Source: Solea solea
Taxonomy: Eukaryota > Chordata > Actinopteri > Pleuronectiformes > Soleidae
DNA length: 64,000 nt
Assembly (NCBI RefSeq): GCF_958295425.1
Contig: NC_081136.1
Location: 20,404,890 to 20,468,889 of the forward strand
Reading direction: 5' to 3'
Position 1 is the first letter of the stretch. Each line of letters starts with the position of its first letter. The notes beneath the pieces were generated by a model that was not told where the DNA came from, did no database searches, and saw nothing but the letters and a program-made list of their open reading frames with translations. A program made the translations under genes and the position numbers. Below are positions 1 to 11,900 of the stretch, piece by piece.

Positions 1-600
1 ATGTTAATTTACTCCTAGCGGGAATTTCCTCTTAAACAACCCAAATTCAAAAGTTTATGCTGTTGTCTGAAGCAGCTTCTTCGTGATTTCAACTTGAATA
101 TCGAAACTCACTATATTGAACTTTTTCATCAACAGTATTTGACTGAGGGATATTGAGGCTAATATTTTTCTGGTAGGATATTCAAATAAGCCAATGGATG
201 AAGCTGGGAGTATTTACTAACAGGACCTCCCTTAAAGGTGTATCCAACGGTCTGAAAAACTGTCCTAAAGTCAATCCTGAAGCAAGGAATTGAACCAATC
301 AAGCTCTGCTCTCTCACTACAAGAAAGATTGAAGACTAGGTTTTCTAGTCCCAATACATTTGCTTAATTGCATCTCACCTTGTGTGAATAGTTGAGAAAC
401 TTTAAGAACACTGAACCATGAACAGTGAAAGTTTTCTTGTCTGCTACAGGTCGCACCATTTCAGTTTCAAGGAGGAAAAGCTGAATACATCGGATAATAG
501 CAGCAAACGTATTCTTATATTTTAGATTTTAATATGCAAGCCTTTTGTTAAGTAGTTGAAACTGCTTTTTCTTAAGTCCCCATTGTGAGCTACATTTTCA
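1..600. other. Intronic sequence, no feature recognised
   Basis: This lies downstream of the last visible caprin2 exon, so it is presumably intron. I see no open frame, splice-flanked conserved segment or recognisable repeat here. Confidence 0.4.
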
Positions 601-1580
601 TCAACATTGAGCATACGTTGAGACCTAAAAAAGAGCAGGAGGACACTCCTGATCAAAGTTCCTCCTCAGGCCCAAATAAAAAGCACAAGACAAATCTGGA
701 AGCATGAAGACATTGAGGAATTCCAGATTCAAAATTTGACGCTGTACACACACACACACACTAGTTCTTCAAAATGCTCTCCACTGATGACATGAAAACA
801 CATTGCTCATCATACAAATGTGTACTATTCTCAGGAGTTGGGGGATCCAATTAAGAAAAAATTGTGATAGCTGATATTATGCCAAGGAAGAGATTCCAGC
901 TGTTTATTCATTTCAATGATTATCAGCAGTGCAATGAGAGTCCAGACAGATTTTACAAAAAAAAGGCGCCCCTGTTTGAGATGCTTCGTGAGCGGCATCT
1001 CCTGATTCCATCCACTTACAAGCACAGTGTGGATGAAGTCATGGTAGCCTATAAAAGGCACTAGAGCTGGCACGCTCTGCCAATATGTCGCCAACAAGCC
1101 AGACAAGTGGGGCTTTCAATTGTTTTGCCAAGCGAGTTCATCTGGCATAATCCACGATTTGTTGCTGTATCAAGGGGTATCCACGTTCTTCAACTTTGCC
1201 CTCAGTGAACAGGAGCCGACGCGACTTCTAGGAGCCAAAATGGTGAAAACACTATGCAAATCCATAAACAGCCTCCGCTAACATGTGCAAGTGCATCGCC
1301 ACATTAAGACCAAACCACACTGGTGGAGCTCCCTTGATGGCTGACAAAGACCTGATGAAGAGGGGACATGGAGACTGAGATTACAGGTCAGATGAAGGAG
1401 TGATTGCAGTAAAATGGTTTGATAATAAATGCGTTAATCTCCTGAGCAATGCCTGTGGGATCATGCCTTTTACAGCTGTCAAACGATGGAGCAAAGAGTC
1501 CCACGCCCATCACTTATTCTTGGCTACAATGAGCATATGGGCGGAATCGTTCTTTCTGACATGCTAGTACACCTGTACAA
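600..1580 (+). pseudogene. Decayed piggyBac-type transposase (PGBD-like)
   Basis: Translation in shifting forward frames gives blocks typical of piggyBac-derived transposases: WKHEDIEEF near 700, then ADIMPRKRFQLF and HFND (870-920), SVDEVMVAYK (1030), a KWGFQLFCQASSSGIIHD block (1110-1160), LSEQEPTRLLGAKM (1200-1245), and DYRSDEGVIAVKWFDNKC near 1380-1430. Stops and frameshifts separate the blocks, so the gene is dead. The order of the blocks follows the family from the N-terminal part to the region around the last catalytic segment. It sits in a caprin2 intron in the opposite orientation to the host gene. The family call is from recognised motifs; termini were not found. Confidence 0.75.
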
Positions 1581-2094
1581 GATGAAAACTTTAGAAATGC
1601 AATATTTTCCTTTGTTTCCTTTGATTAATATGTGTCTAAGGCTGCAGTCAGCACCAACATTGTGACAGTACCTCATTCAACCACACTTCAAGCCTGAAGT
1701 ATCAAAGTTAAAGTGAAAATTTGCACCAAATTAGCAAAAATCCCCTGTTCACAGAAGTGATGAATCCAAGTTCACAGAGACCTTGACCTTTAACTAACCA
1801 GTTTAAACTTGGGCCAATATTGTTTATACATCTTACACAAAAAAGTAAGAATTTCCCCCATGGTGTCCCTCAGATCTCAGCTTCACAACAGAAAAATTAC
1901 ACACTTTATCATTTTTGTCAGCAAGGAAATGTTTACAGATGGTTTGGCCATCCTCCAAACACAATACGGCAATAACCACGTTTTGGGATTTTTTTGATGG
2001 GAGAAAGAATTTATTTTTTAACAGAAGCAATGAATATATTCTGACTCAAGTCAGGACACGGATGCCAAAATAATCAATTTAATCAAACACTCAC

Positions 2095-2181
2095 ACTCTG
2101 AGTCAAGTTGTCCAGGGTTTTGTGTAGGTCCCTCGCAAACACCAGATTATGCAACACCTCTTCATACTTTTCCACGGCAGC
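2095..2181 (-). CDS. caprin2: caprin2 coding exon 3
   Basis: Twenty-nine codons, phase 0 at both ends, acceptor TTTGCCAG and donor GTGAGTG. It encodes AAVEKYEEVLHNL and LDNLTQS of the HR1 helix. A donor two bases earlier (GTGTGAG) is possible but weaker and would break phase 0. Confidence 0.85.
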
Positions 2182-2396
2182 CTGGCAAACAGAAACATTA
2201 GAAAATGCAGTTGTTGCATGCAAAATTTGTGAAATCATATAGTTTCCACTCCACAGCCTGGTCTTACCATCTGATCTTTGTTTAGTGCCTGACCCTGGTT
2301 CAGCCTCTTCTTATAATCTTTCAGTTTCAGCTGCAGTGGAAGCAAAAGTCACATGAGCTAGCTATACATCAAATTTACAGCAGAATTTTAAATATT

Positions 2397-2436
<40 letters not shown>

Positions 2437-4728
2437 CGCATAGCACTTTTATATATAACTTGTATTTTCCTCATTTTTACTGCTTTCCACTGAGACACAC
2501 ATATTGGATTAAGTGACCACCTTCTTGGTCTAGAAAGGTCACATGATGACTTCTTTACCACTTGTGGACAAAATCTGATTCCACCCAGAAAATAACTACT
2601 GCTGAATTAAAACAATAATCATAAAAAACTGCAGATTACAGGAGGATAACTTTTATCCTCTCATTCAACATGAACAGATTGTTTTAATGAAATAATTGTG
2701 TCGTCCCGGAGGGTCTGAACGAGACGATCTGCATCATTTGGTTTTTGCTGCATGTTTCTCACATTGCATTCATTTTCATTTCTGCATGTCAGAGGAAACA
2801 CATGGCTGCTTAATATGCAGCCGCTACTCAAGAGGCTCACTCATCAAGACGCACTGAAAAGTCGGTGTCAACATTACTGTGGATGAACAGCTCTTTCCAA
2901 CAAAAGGCAGGATACAGCTTCATCCATTACACCATCAGCAAACCAGACAAATTCAGCATCAAGTTCAAGCCTGACCCGGGAAGAGACGAGACGCGGAGGC
3001 CAGTTCAGAGGCTGGGAGACAGTGTGGTGTTGGTTTTGGTGGAGCCTTACACAGGAAAGGGCGGGACACCATTAAAGATAACTTTTTTCTCTTCACTGGA
3101 GTTGGCAAAAACATTACAAGCCAAGAAAACAAGCCTGGTTTCAATAAAATCAGAAGAGGCGTAAAGAGGCAAATGCCGCTGTTCACCACACAAGTGCTGA
3201 AAAGTGTTAACGTATCACTCACTGTCTGCCAGGGTAAAAGAAATGCAGATGACCAGTGGCAGTGTTTTGTAATATACTAGACCTGGCTGAAATAAATGCT
3301 TCAGTTCTTCATTTCAAAAAAATGAGCTGATGACACAAACTGCATTCTGTCCACAAGAGCGCAAAGGCCTGACACGTGGTGTGCAAGCCCCACAGGAGCG
3401 GCAAGAGGTGGGGAAGAGAAATGCTTTGATATACATATGTTAATGCATTAATTACTTAAACAGTTTTAAGGTTAAATAAATAATTAATTTCTATTGAGTT
3501 ATAAAAAATAAAGGGCTTTTATATGTAATTTAAGAATTGAATAGAAATAGAAATTGAATAGCCCTGTGTATCCCCATATGATAAATGCCAATATACCCCT
3601 TGTTTTACTGACCTTGTTCCCCTTTTAATTTCATTTTTAAGAAATTTATATTCATATTTCATTTTATTTTGTCTCTGGGAACCCCCTGGGACCTATTCAT
3701 AAACCCTTGGTGTCCCTAGACCTGCTATTGATAACCATTGTTCAAACTACTACAATAGTTTCTGTCCTTTGGGTAGGGCTGGGTATCAAATTTTCGATAC
3801 CGGTACCAATACCGGTTCCTGAGCGATACTTTTTTTTTTTTTTTTCCCCCGATACCAGGTTTATAATCTAATTTCTAAAAAAGAAAATTACATTACACAT
3901 TATGGAAAAACAAACAAAACATACTTGTTTTATTTTGCAGTTTTGGTATTTTTACAGTTAACATTACAAATTATTTTCAGTGCAAAAAGAACAATTGCAA
4001 ACAAGTGACAAGTCCTTTTCACTAAGGATCTCACAGCAACTAACAGAGGTAAAATCGATGTCTTATCATCTCCCTATTTGACGTTAGAACACAAAACGGT
4101 ATTATCTGCTGCTCTGTTGTGCCGAAATGCATTCTGGGATACATGGCTTTCCCAAGTACACTCAAGTCACCACCTGATGCATACTTGGTAAAATGGGCAG
4201 AGCGAGAACACTTCCGGGTTTGAGAACCGTACTCGCTGTTCACGGACTTGAGAATTGGAACAGAACTTGGACTGAGGCTGATGACATTTCCACAAGTACT
4301 GGAGTACGCACAAGTATGGATATTGAGAAACGGCCTGACTTCTTTTTGTAACCAGCAGTGGCTATTCACTATACTTTTACATCCGCATTAGTGCCCCTGT
4401 GAGAACCAGAATACCACATCCACTTTTCCAATAAACCGCTTTATCAACATCTTACCTTCTTTTTCTCCAAGTTGCGGATTTTGTGTCTGAGGCAGATGAG
4501 GCCATCGTCGATGTAGGTTTCATAGCCATAGTAGGCAGTGGAGACGTCAAGGCTGAGCTGCAGGCAACCAGGGGAGTCCATCTTGGGGTTATCAACCATC
4601 ACTGGCTCTTCCTGTCTCTCACCGCTGTCCTGTGAGTGTTCGGGTGAGAGAGGGACATCCAGGGTAGGGGAAGGAGACAGCTGCACCATGATGAGCTCTG
4701 CACTTGACGGAGACAGACAATGAGCCAT
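2095..4728 (-). CDS. caprin2: Caprin family RNA-binding protein, N-terminal part (likely caprin2)
   Basis: Three exons on the minus strand (4456-4728, 2268-2330, 2095-2181) join in frame to give the first 141 residues of a caprin. The start is the first ATG in an exon preceded by a good 3' splice site (TTTGCAG), so a non-coding exon lies upstream. The first exon gives a Ser/Pro-rich leader, then ETYIDDGLICLRHKIRN and LEKKK; exon 2 gives LKLKDYKKRLNQGQALNKDQM minus its last residue; exon 3 contains VEKYEEVLHNL. This is the start of the caprin HR1 coiled-coil region. Caprins bind RNA and act in ribonucleoprotein granules; caprin-2 also carries a C-terminal C1q domain, which would lie beyond the left edge. 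The choice of caprin2 over caprin1 rests on the leader, the ICLRHKIRN segment and the neighbouring DENND5 gene. Confidence 0.88.
2268..2330 (-). CDS. caprin2: caprin2 coding exon 2
   Basis: Twenty-one codons, phase 0 at both ends, acceptor CACTGCAG and donor GTAAGACC. It encodes the charged helix LKLKDYKKRLNQGQ followed by ALNKDQM. Confidence 0.88.
2401..2433. repeat. Poly-A tract of about 33 bases
   Basis: An uninterrupted run of A in the intron between caprin2 coding exons 1 and 2. It could be the tail of a retroposed element, but no recognisable element body is attached to it. Confidence 0.8.
2850..3285 (+). pseudogene. Second piggyBac-type transposase fragment
   Basis: A forward reading frame gives ISKPDKFSIKFKPD, a degraded middle, RLGDSVVLVLVEPYTGKG, FFSSLELAKTLQAKKTSLV, and after a frameshift LTVCQGKRN. 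These correspond to the central catalytic part of piggyBac/PGBD transposases, in which the FFTSLELA-like block follows an Asp-containing segment. Here the conserved aspartate just before FFSS is not retained. The piece lacks N- and C-terminal regions and lies in caprin2 intron 1, again opposite to the host gene. It comes from a different PGBD subfamily from the remnant at 600-1580. Confidence 0.65.
3774..4420. repeat. Interspersed repeat with GATACCGGTA-type terminus
   Basis: The segment begins GGGCTGGGTATC followed by a self-complementary GATACCGGTACC motif, then a T run. That is the style of the ends of short non-autonomous hAT elements in fish. Its inner part (near 4120-4150) shares an AATGCATTCTGGGATACATGG-like block, in reverse orientation, with 50760-50810. 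Open frames across it are not supported as genes because the shared block is a DNA repeat. Confidence 0.45.
4456..4728 (-). CDS. caprin2: caprin2 first coding exon
   Basis: Ninety-one codons from ATG to a GTAAGATG donor. The acceptor-like TTTGCAG lies about 20 bases before the ATG, so the 5' UTR is split. The first 60 residues are Ser/Pro/Glu-rich and presumably disordered; the last 30 enter the conserved helix. Confidence 0.87.
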
Positions 4729-4739
4729 GCCGTTTCTGT

Positions 4740-5900
4740 GCTATACTGCAAACACAAAAGGGCTGCAACTAATGACTATTTCAGACTAGTCATTGAGAGT
4801 AGTCGATGACTAGTCTAACTGCACAAAAAAACATTAGCTAATTTGAATATTCTCTTTAAAAGACAACAAATCATTACAACACACAATACAAGTTATAACA
4901 AGGACACATTTGCACAAACATAACAATTCTTTCTTATGCACGTTTCAAATGAAATACAACTGTATTTTCTGCATTTGTTGTTTGCATTAAAGCATGGTTG
5001 TGCATTGTGGGCTACTGTAAATACATGGTAGCCTTTGTAGTTCTAACTCCTGATATAAATATACACAGCTCATGCTGGAGTAATGAAAAACTACATTCAG
5101 GTGATTGTACACAAATCACCTTAATTAACTTTCGATTTAGATACAATTCATCACATGAAGCAGCTAAGATGTACTCTATAAGCATTCTATGATTCTGTCT
5201 CATTATGTGTGGTCACAGGTTGGAACCACTCTGCTAAAACCACTCCAGTCTCTGTACAAACAAGTCATCAAGAATCTGCTCTCACCATTGTCCAATCTTA
5301 AAAAAATATATATAACATGCTAAAGTGGAAGAACATGATTAAATATGCAAATGACTGTCTCATGTACAAATAATAATTTAACATAATAAGTTGACATCTC
5401 CTCCACCCCAAGAATGTGTAACCATTCAACAAGAGATTCAGCAAGAAGGGTCTGCATTATTCCACTCAGGAAAAGTCAGTTTGGTCAATCTACATTCTCA
5501 TACAAAGCAGCAGAAGAATGAACATTACAGCACACATCAGGGATATGGAATCATATAATTCATTAAAATTCCACCTGAAAAAATGTCTCATACACAATCA
5601 ACTTTGTGACCATTAAAATTTAGGCACAATTATTTTCAATTGGTGCTGGACTTCTCTTACTGCCACCTGCTGTTATCTTGCTTTACTCAGTTTGTTCAAA
5701 CGTCTACAGACCTGAACCCTAACACTAACCATTATTACAAATTAGACATAATTTATTTGGCAACCACTAAAAACAATCCCTATCCATTTGTGGGACCTAT
5801 AGAAAAAGTTGGGGCCACATGTTAATATTTTTTTGAAATGAAAAATAAAAATAGCTGACTGAAGTCCATCTCAGTAGAGAACAGTTTCATCTGATAATTC
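4740..5900. other. Caprin2 5' intron, mostly unremarkable
   Basis: AT-rich sequence between the first coding exon and the putative promoter. The first part (4760-4830) has an ACTAGTC/GACTAGT palindromic patch that resembles a hAT-type terminus. I see no exon. Confidence 0.35.
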
Positions 5901-6249
5901 TGAGAACAAGTAAGAATTCTGAGATGCAAGTGCGTGAAACGCCTCTGCTGCTGCTGCTGAACGTCTTAACAGAGACGAAGTTGAACTGGGCTCAGACTGG
6001 GCAGCTGCCAACCCCGTGACATAGCATTTCTACAGGCCGCTGACAGCGTGCTCACTGTGGATGAATCACGACAGCAGCATAAAACACGCAGAGCATAAAG
6101 AGGAGGCTGCTTTTTACACACACACACACACACATGCATCCTTCACCATCACTCACAATAACCCCGAGGGATGTGGTGAGACTGAGCGTAGCACCATTAA
6201 TAATAAAGAGTGGGCTTTAAAATTGAGGAGCAGTCAAACACTAGAGTGA

Positions 6250-6597
6250 TAGTGATGATGATGATGATGATGAAGAATAAAAGTGTTGATAATCATGCAG
6301 GTGAGTATAAATAACAACAGAATCGCAAGTTCTAATTCCAATTACAAAAACCACACGGCTGTTCGTGTGTGCTTTAAAGTTGATTCGCCACACAAACAGC
6401 TGACCCACCTCGTGCCTCTAGGCAAGTTCGTGTGTCAAGTTCTCACGAGACAGACAGCCAAGCTGGACATCCGAATATCCCGAGACAAAGCGACCGAGAT
6501 CCCCTGCCGCTGACCGGGATGATGAGCTCCAGAGGCCGCGGCGGTGAATTCTCATAGCCTTATATACCTGCAACGACGACGAGCCTCCACATCCGGT

Positions 6598-6645
<48 letters not shown>
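6250..6645. repeat. Microsatellites: (GAT)n and (CT)n
   Basis: A GAT/ATG triplet run lies at 6250-6275 and a long CT run at about 6600-6645, on either side of the putative caprin2 promoter. A CA run lies just to the left at 6115-6135. Confidence 0.85.
6409..6566 (-). promoter_or_regulatory. caprin2: Putative caprin2 promoter and non-coding first exon
   Basis: On the minus strand TATATAAGG (6558-6566) is followed by a GC- and CpG-rich stretch, unusual for this AT-rich region, holding CCGCCGCGGCC. Two candidate donors end an exon here: GTGAGAAC after 6447 and GTGGGTC after 6409. The coding exon at 4728 begins with a 3' splice site, which requires an upstream exon, and this is the only CpG-rich, TATA-containing candidate seen. 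Inference; transcript data would settle it. Confidence 0.4.
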
Positions 6646-6784
6646 CCTCTCTCTCTTTCCCCTTATCCGTATGATTTGTGTATGTAAAAATCATTCAACA
6701 CTAAATTATGAAAATCTGCGGTAAATAGAAGATGTTAGTGATGTTTACAACATATATTTATTTAAATATTTAATACACATTTAA

Positions 6785-7705
6785 AACTGGACTTGTACAG
6801 TCTTGTATAAAGTACTTGCAGTAAAGTGTAGTAAAGAAAGCGATACTTGAGTACAAGTATCTTACCAGAAAATGACTTTGGTAGAAGTTAAAGTCACCTT
6901 TTAGAATATTACTGGTAAAAGTCTTAAAATACATGAAATTTACTGTACTTAAGTATCAAAAGTAATTTTCTAATACAAAATGTACTGAAGTATTAGAAGT
7001 AAATGTATTTAAACAAAGTGAGCAATTACAATTTTGAATATGACATTTAATGTGGCTTCTTAACAATAACAGCATAATAGGTAGGCTACAGGTGAACAAC
7101 TTCAAACAATGTTAATATTAACCTTCTGTCATGAATGGTGGCAAATCTCTCTCTCTCAACCTCCCTGTGTGTGCTTGTTTTTTTTGAAAGTTTTTCAAAC
7201 TTTTAGAGTTTGTGAAGCTTTTGGAGTCTGTGGAGCTTCTAGACACACTGTGTTTTAATTCTATTTGGAGACAAAATCTGTGGTTTATCTACGCGAGCTC
7301 GCTAGCTCACAAGTTGGCCGCTCAGCTGACAGCTGAGAGCTGAAACAGCTGATAGCTGTAACCAATTGTCCGGAGTGTACAACCGAAACCCAGAGACCAG
7401 AGCCTCGGTGTCGGACACGGTAAACAACAAGGCGCTTGTGTGTTTTAAGTCCACTTGGGGCCGAAATCTGCGGCTAACAGCTGAGCGGCTAACAGCTGGA
7501 GCTGCTAAAAACAATTAGCGACAACAAACAGGCATTAAGGGAAAGGGTTAAGGGAAATGTATCGGAGGAAAAGTACACATTTTTATTTAGGAAATGTAGT
7601 GGAGTAAACGTTGTCAGAAATATAAATAACTAAGTAAAGTACAGATATGTGAAAATTCTACTTAAGTACAGTAACAAAGTGTTTGTACTTTGTTACATTA
7701 CAGCA
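6785..7705. mobile_element. Non-autonomous hAT-type MITE
   Basis: The left end is rich in AAGTACTTGCAGTAAAG, ACTTGAGTACAAGTATC and similar AGTACTT motifs. The right end (7600-7700) carries the complementary style (CTACTTAAGTACAGTAAC, TTTGTACTTTGTTAC). Such AGTACTTnAGTAC-rich ends are typical of a widespread fish hAT MITE. No transposase is encoded; the GC-rich inner part (7270-7510) is repeated CAGCTGAGAGCTG-like sequence. Confidence 0.6.
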
Positions 7706-8430
7706 CTTTGATTATCTTTCACATTTCCAACAATGATTCACTCAAGCTGAAAATGTTGAACTTTGGAAAAAACTTTGCCTCATACATTGATGACACGAAA
7801 AACAATCAGCATTGAGATTCTGCTACTAAGTCACGCCCGTCACGTGATCTTATGTCTATTGGCACCCGGAGTGCTACAACACTAGGAGTTTTATCTTCAG
7901 AGACCGTTTAAAACAACACTGTACCATCGAATGGCCGTCGCTCTGTCTCTGCGGGTCCACATAATTGTTGTTGCTGTCGTTTGAGTCATGCTGCAAGTGA
8001 CGTAGAACACACTTTGAAATCTGGGCAACTGAGACATTCAGATTGAAATGGACAACGGTGTCTTTGCATTTGGGGCCCCAGCAGAGGGCCCCAGAGTACT
8101 TCTTATTGGCTGATTTGAAGCAAGGGCAGGCACTGCACAGGTCTTGCTTCCTTCATTCATTTCATGATGAATCATCATGCTAGTGTGTGATTTAGCACTT
8201 TACCACTTGAGCAGAAGTTGGAGATCAAGTAATATGTGGTATTTCTGGATTGCATTATAAGATTTTCCTGCATGGCCCCACTGTAATTTTCAAGTTAATG
8301 TCCCAACACTGAAATAATGTTTTCACCAAGCAAACATAAAAAAAACACTATGAATTTCCAAATCAGTTAAAAATCAATTTCAAGCCCCATCTATAAAAAT
8401 GCTAAATCAAAATATTAGAATTGTGACTGT
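7706..8430. other. No recognisable feature
   Basis: This probably contains the 3' non-coding flank of the minus-strand hAT element that follows. I cannot place its terminus. Confidence 0.3.
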
Positions 8431-8959
8431 AACTCAAAAGACATGGTAGTCTTTGTTCATTTTCCAACTTAAAGCGGCCACAATGTACTCAAAGTAAATT
8501 TCCCAAACACTGAAACAGTGTTCCATCTCACACTGCAGGTTATAGTCTAGGCCTACTTCAGCAGCAAAGGCAGGGGTTTTTTTGACAAAGAGAAGCATTT
8601 CTGCTTTCTCGCACTGGATCCTGTTTCTCTTCTCATCAACAATATGTGATGAAGCAGAGAAGAGACGTTCGCTGTCCACACTTGTACATGGAGCCGAAAG
8701 GTACTTGAATGCCACTTTGGCCAGGGCAGGAAAGCGAGACATGTTGCTTTTCCAATACTGCAGTGGGCTCTCATTTCTGGGGATGGGGGGCTCAATCAGA
8801 GAGCCATGCACCTACAGGAATGTAGACAAGTGCATTACTATGTATGTCTGATAAATACAATTTTGCTCTGAGCAGATGACCAGTGCTTAAGGTCAAGAGG
8901 GCAGAGAAGCATTACTAAATAAGCTAATTTATAACAATTAGGTTTTTTCATTTTAGCAC

Positions 8960-11900
8960 TGAAGGACTGAGGACAAGATGGCGCCTGTGTGTATGGCCTG
9001 CCGTCTGTCTCTCCCAATGCTGTGTGTGTTTGTGCTGTTTGTGTCACTTTTAGCTCTGAATGTCAACTCTCTGCTGGTGTACGATCACCAAACTCTACTA
9101 AATGTTCGACTACAAACGAAAGATTTAGTAAATTTCGATCATCATGGTCATAAAACCTTGCCTCCGCTCCTATCGGGGATCCCTACTTACCTTTGCCGCG
9201 CCCCTGCTTCACCTCCGCGGCGTAAGCGCACTCGCCGCCGGGGAAAACGCAGCGGTCGGCTGGTAAGGCTGAAGGCCTGTCTGCGTCTTTCGTCAGATTG
9301 TAGGATCAACTTTTCCCGGCGCTCTCCCCGGCTCCACTTGCCTACGGACGCCAGTGTAATTCCTGTCATCGGCCCGATCCGAGTGTCTCAGCTCCGTGGT
9401 CGCTGCGCTCTTCGTCCCTGCTGGCGCGGGGTGAATCTCTGCAACCTGCAGCCTCTGTATCGGGCTCCCCGGACAGCTCACATCGTTGACCCGCCGGTTC
9501 CTACCAGGATTGGCCTGGCAAATGCTAGATCGCTAGCGAACAAGACTTTTATCTTGAAGGATTTCTTCTCATCCCGAAGTTTGGATTTTCTCTGTGTGAC
9601 TGAGACGTGGCTGAGTGTTGGTGAGTCCAGTGCTTTCGCGGATCTTTTACCCCACGATTGCGGCTATTTTAACTCCCCGCGGATGTCGGGCCGAGGAGGA
9701 GGAATAGCGACTGTTTTTAAAAGTCATTTTAAATGTAAACAGATTTCACCATCAGTCTCGTTTACCAGCTTTGAACTGAGTTTATTTGAGCTGGGTCGCT
9801 CTCACACAGTGTTGTGTGCTGTGGTCTATCGCCCTCCCAGATACAATAAGGACTTTTTAAATGACTTTGCTGATTTCTTGGCTGAAATAATGCCTAAATA
9901 TGACCGTGTCCTTATTGTCGGAGATTTTAATGTTCATGTGTGTTGTCCTGAAAAGCCAATGGCTAAGGAATTCCTGCACCTCATCGACTCTTTTAATCTT
10001 GTGCAGTCTGTTTCTGGACCCACACATGAACGTGGTCACACACTTGATCTTGTCTTGTCATATGGTTTGCCTGTTTTTAACTTGGAGATTTGTGATGCGG
10101 TGTTTTCTGATCACATGCCTGTGTTATTCGAGGTTGCTCTTGCCTGTAACACAGTTAAATCTGGCGGCGCTGCTCCTCGGAGCTGTCGTATTTTTAACCC
10201 TTCCACTACTGTTCAGTTCTCGGCTGCTTTTAATCAGGAGTGTGTTTCTCCTGGGTCTGTGTGTGATACAGAGGAGCTGAGCTCATGGTTTCACTCTACC
10301 TGCCAAACCGTTTTGGACGCTGTGGCTCCACTAAAAACCAGGCAGCCTAAAACTAAGTCTGAGCCCTGGCTGAACGAAAGGACTCATGCTGTTAGACGCG
10401 AGTGCCGTAGAGCAGAGCGCAAGTGGAAGAAGGACAAACTCCATGTGTCGTTCCAAACATTAAGAGACTGCTGGCGTCACTATCAGACAACCGTGAAAGA
10501 TGCTAAAAGAAACCATTTCTCTGACATTATCCTGTCAAACAGTCACAAGCCCCGTGTTTTGTTTGACACCATTAACTTGGTTCTTAATGCTCCACAGACT
10601 GCCTGTATGGAGGCCTCCACCACTGTTTGTGAGGACTTTATGCACTTTTTTATTGACAAAGTCTCTTCTGTTAGGGCTTTAATCTCACCTCCTGCATATG
10701 ACCCCTCTGTCTCTGTTCCCTGCACGGCTGTTTTTAACCAGTTTGAACCCGTGACATTGTCTTTTTTAAAGGAGGTTGTTGGTCGGCTGAAGCCCTCAGG
10801 TTCTCCAAATGATGCTGTCCCTCCTCGACTATTTAAAGAGGTTTTCCACACTATAGGGCCATCTATTATTCTGGTTTTAAATAGCAGTCTGTCCACAGGT
10901 GTGGTCCCCAAAAATTTTAAACATGCAGTAGTGCAACCTCTTATCAAGAAACCTGGTCTAGACCCAGCAGTTCCTGCAAATTTCAGGCCCATCTCCAAAC
11001 TGCCTTTTATCTCAAAAATCCTTGAGAAGCTAGTCCATGGTCAAGTAATGGCCTTTTTAGAGGAAAATAATATCCTTGAGGTTTTCCAGTCCGGTTTTAA
11101 ATCACTGCACAGCACCGAATCAGCACTTTTAAGAGTTTTTAATGATATCTTTTTAGCTACTGACTCTGGTGACTGTGTAGTTCTTGTGCTTTTAGACTTA
11201 ACTGCTGCATTTGATACAGTGGATCACGAGATCCTGATCTCACGTCTGGAGGAGCAGGTGGGCATCAGGGGCACAGCTTTGGAGTGGTTCAGGTCATACT
11301 TGGCTGATCGAACTTTCTGTGTCAGACTTGGTGACTCGACATCCTCCTCGGCTCCTCTCACCTGCGGGGTCCCACAGGGCTCAGTTCTGGGCCCCCTTCT
11401 TTTCTCTCTATATCTGCTCCCACTTGGCTCCATTCTTAGAAAGTATGGCATCTCGTTCCATTGCTATGCAGATGACAGTCAAATCTACATGCCTATTAAA
11501 AAGAACGAAGTTAACTCCTTTAAAATTTTACTTCAATGTCTTGATGACATAAAGGCCTGGATGACTCTGAACTTTTTAAGTTTTAATGACAAAAAGACTG
11601 AAGTGATGGTGTTTGGTGGCACCACTGGGACCCCCCAAGTAGATCTGGGCTGCCTGGCACTGCTTTTAAAACACACTACCACAAATCTGGGGGTTAAAAT
11701 CGACTCTGATCTGAAGTTTGACAACCAGATCAGGTCTGTTGTTAAATCCAGCTTTTTTCAATTGAGGCAGCTGGCCAAAATAAAGCCAATTCTCTCGAGG
11801 CAACATTTTGAAATGGTAATTCACGCCTTTGTCACCACTCGGCTGGATTACTGCAATTCGCTTTATGTGGGGGTTAGTGCGTCCTCCGTTGCCCGTCTTC

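Noticed and set aside
4040..4369. Coding gene on the minus strand (109 codons)
   Set aside because: Part of the frame is a DNA repeat found again at 50760-50810 in another context; no protein family is recognised.
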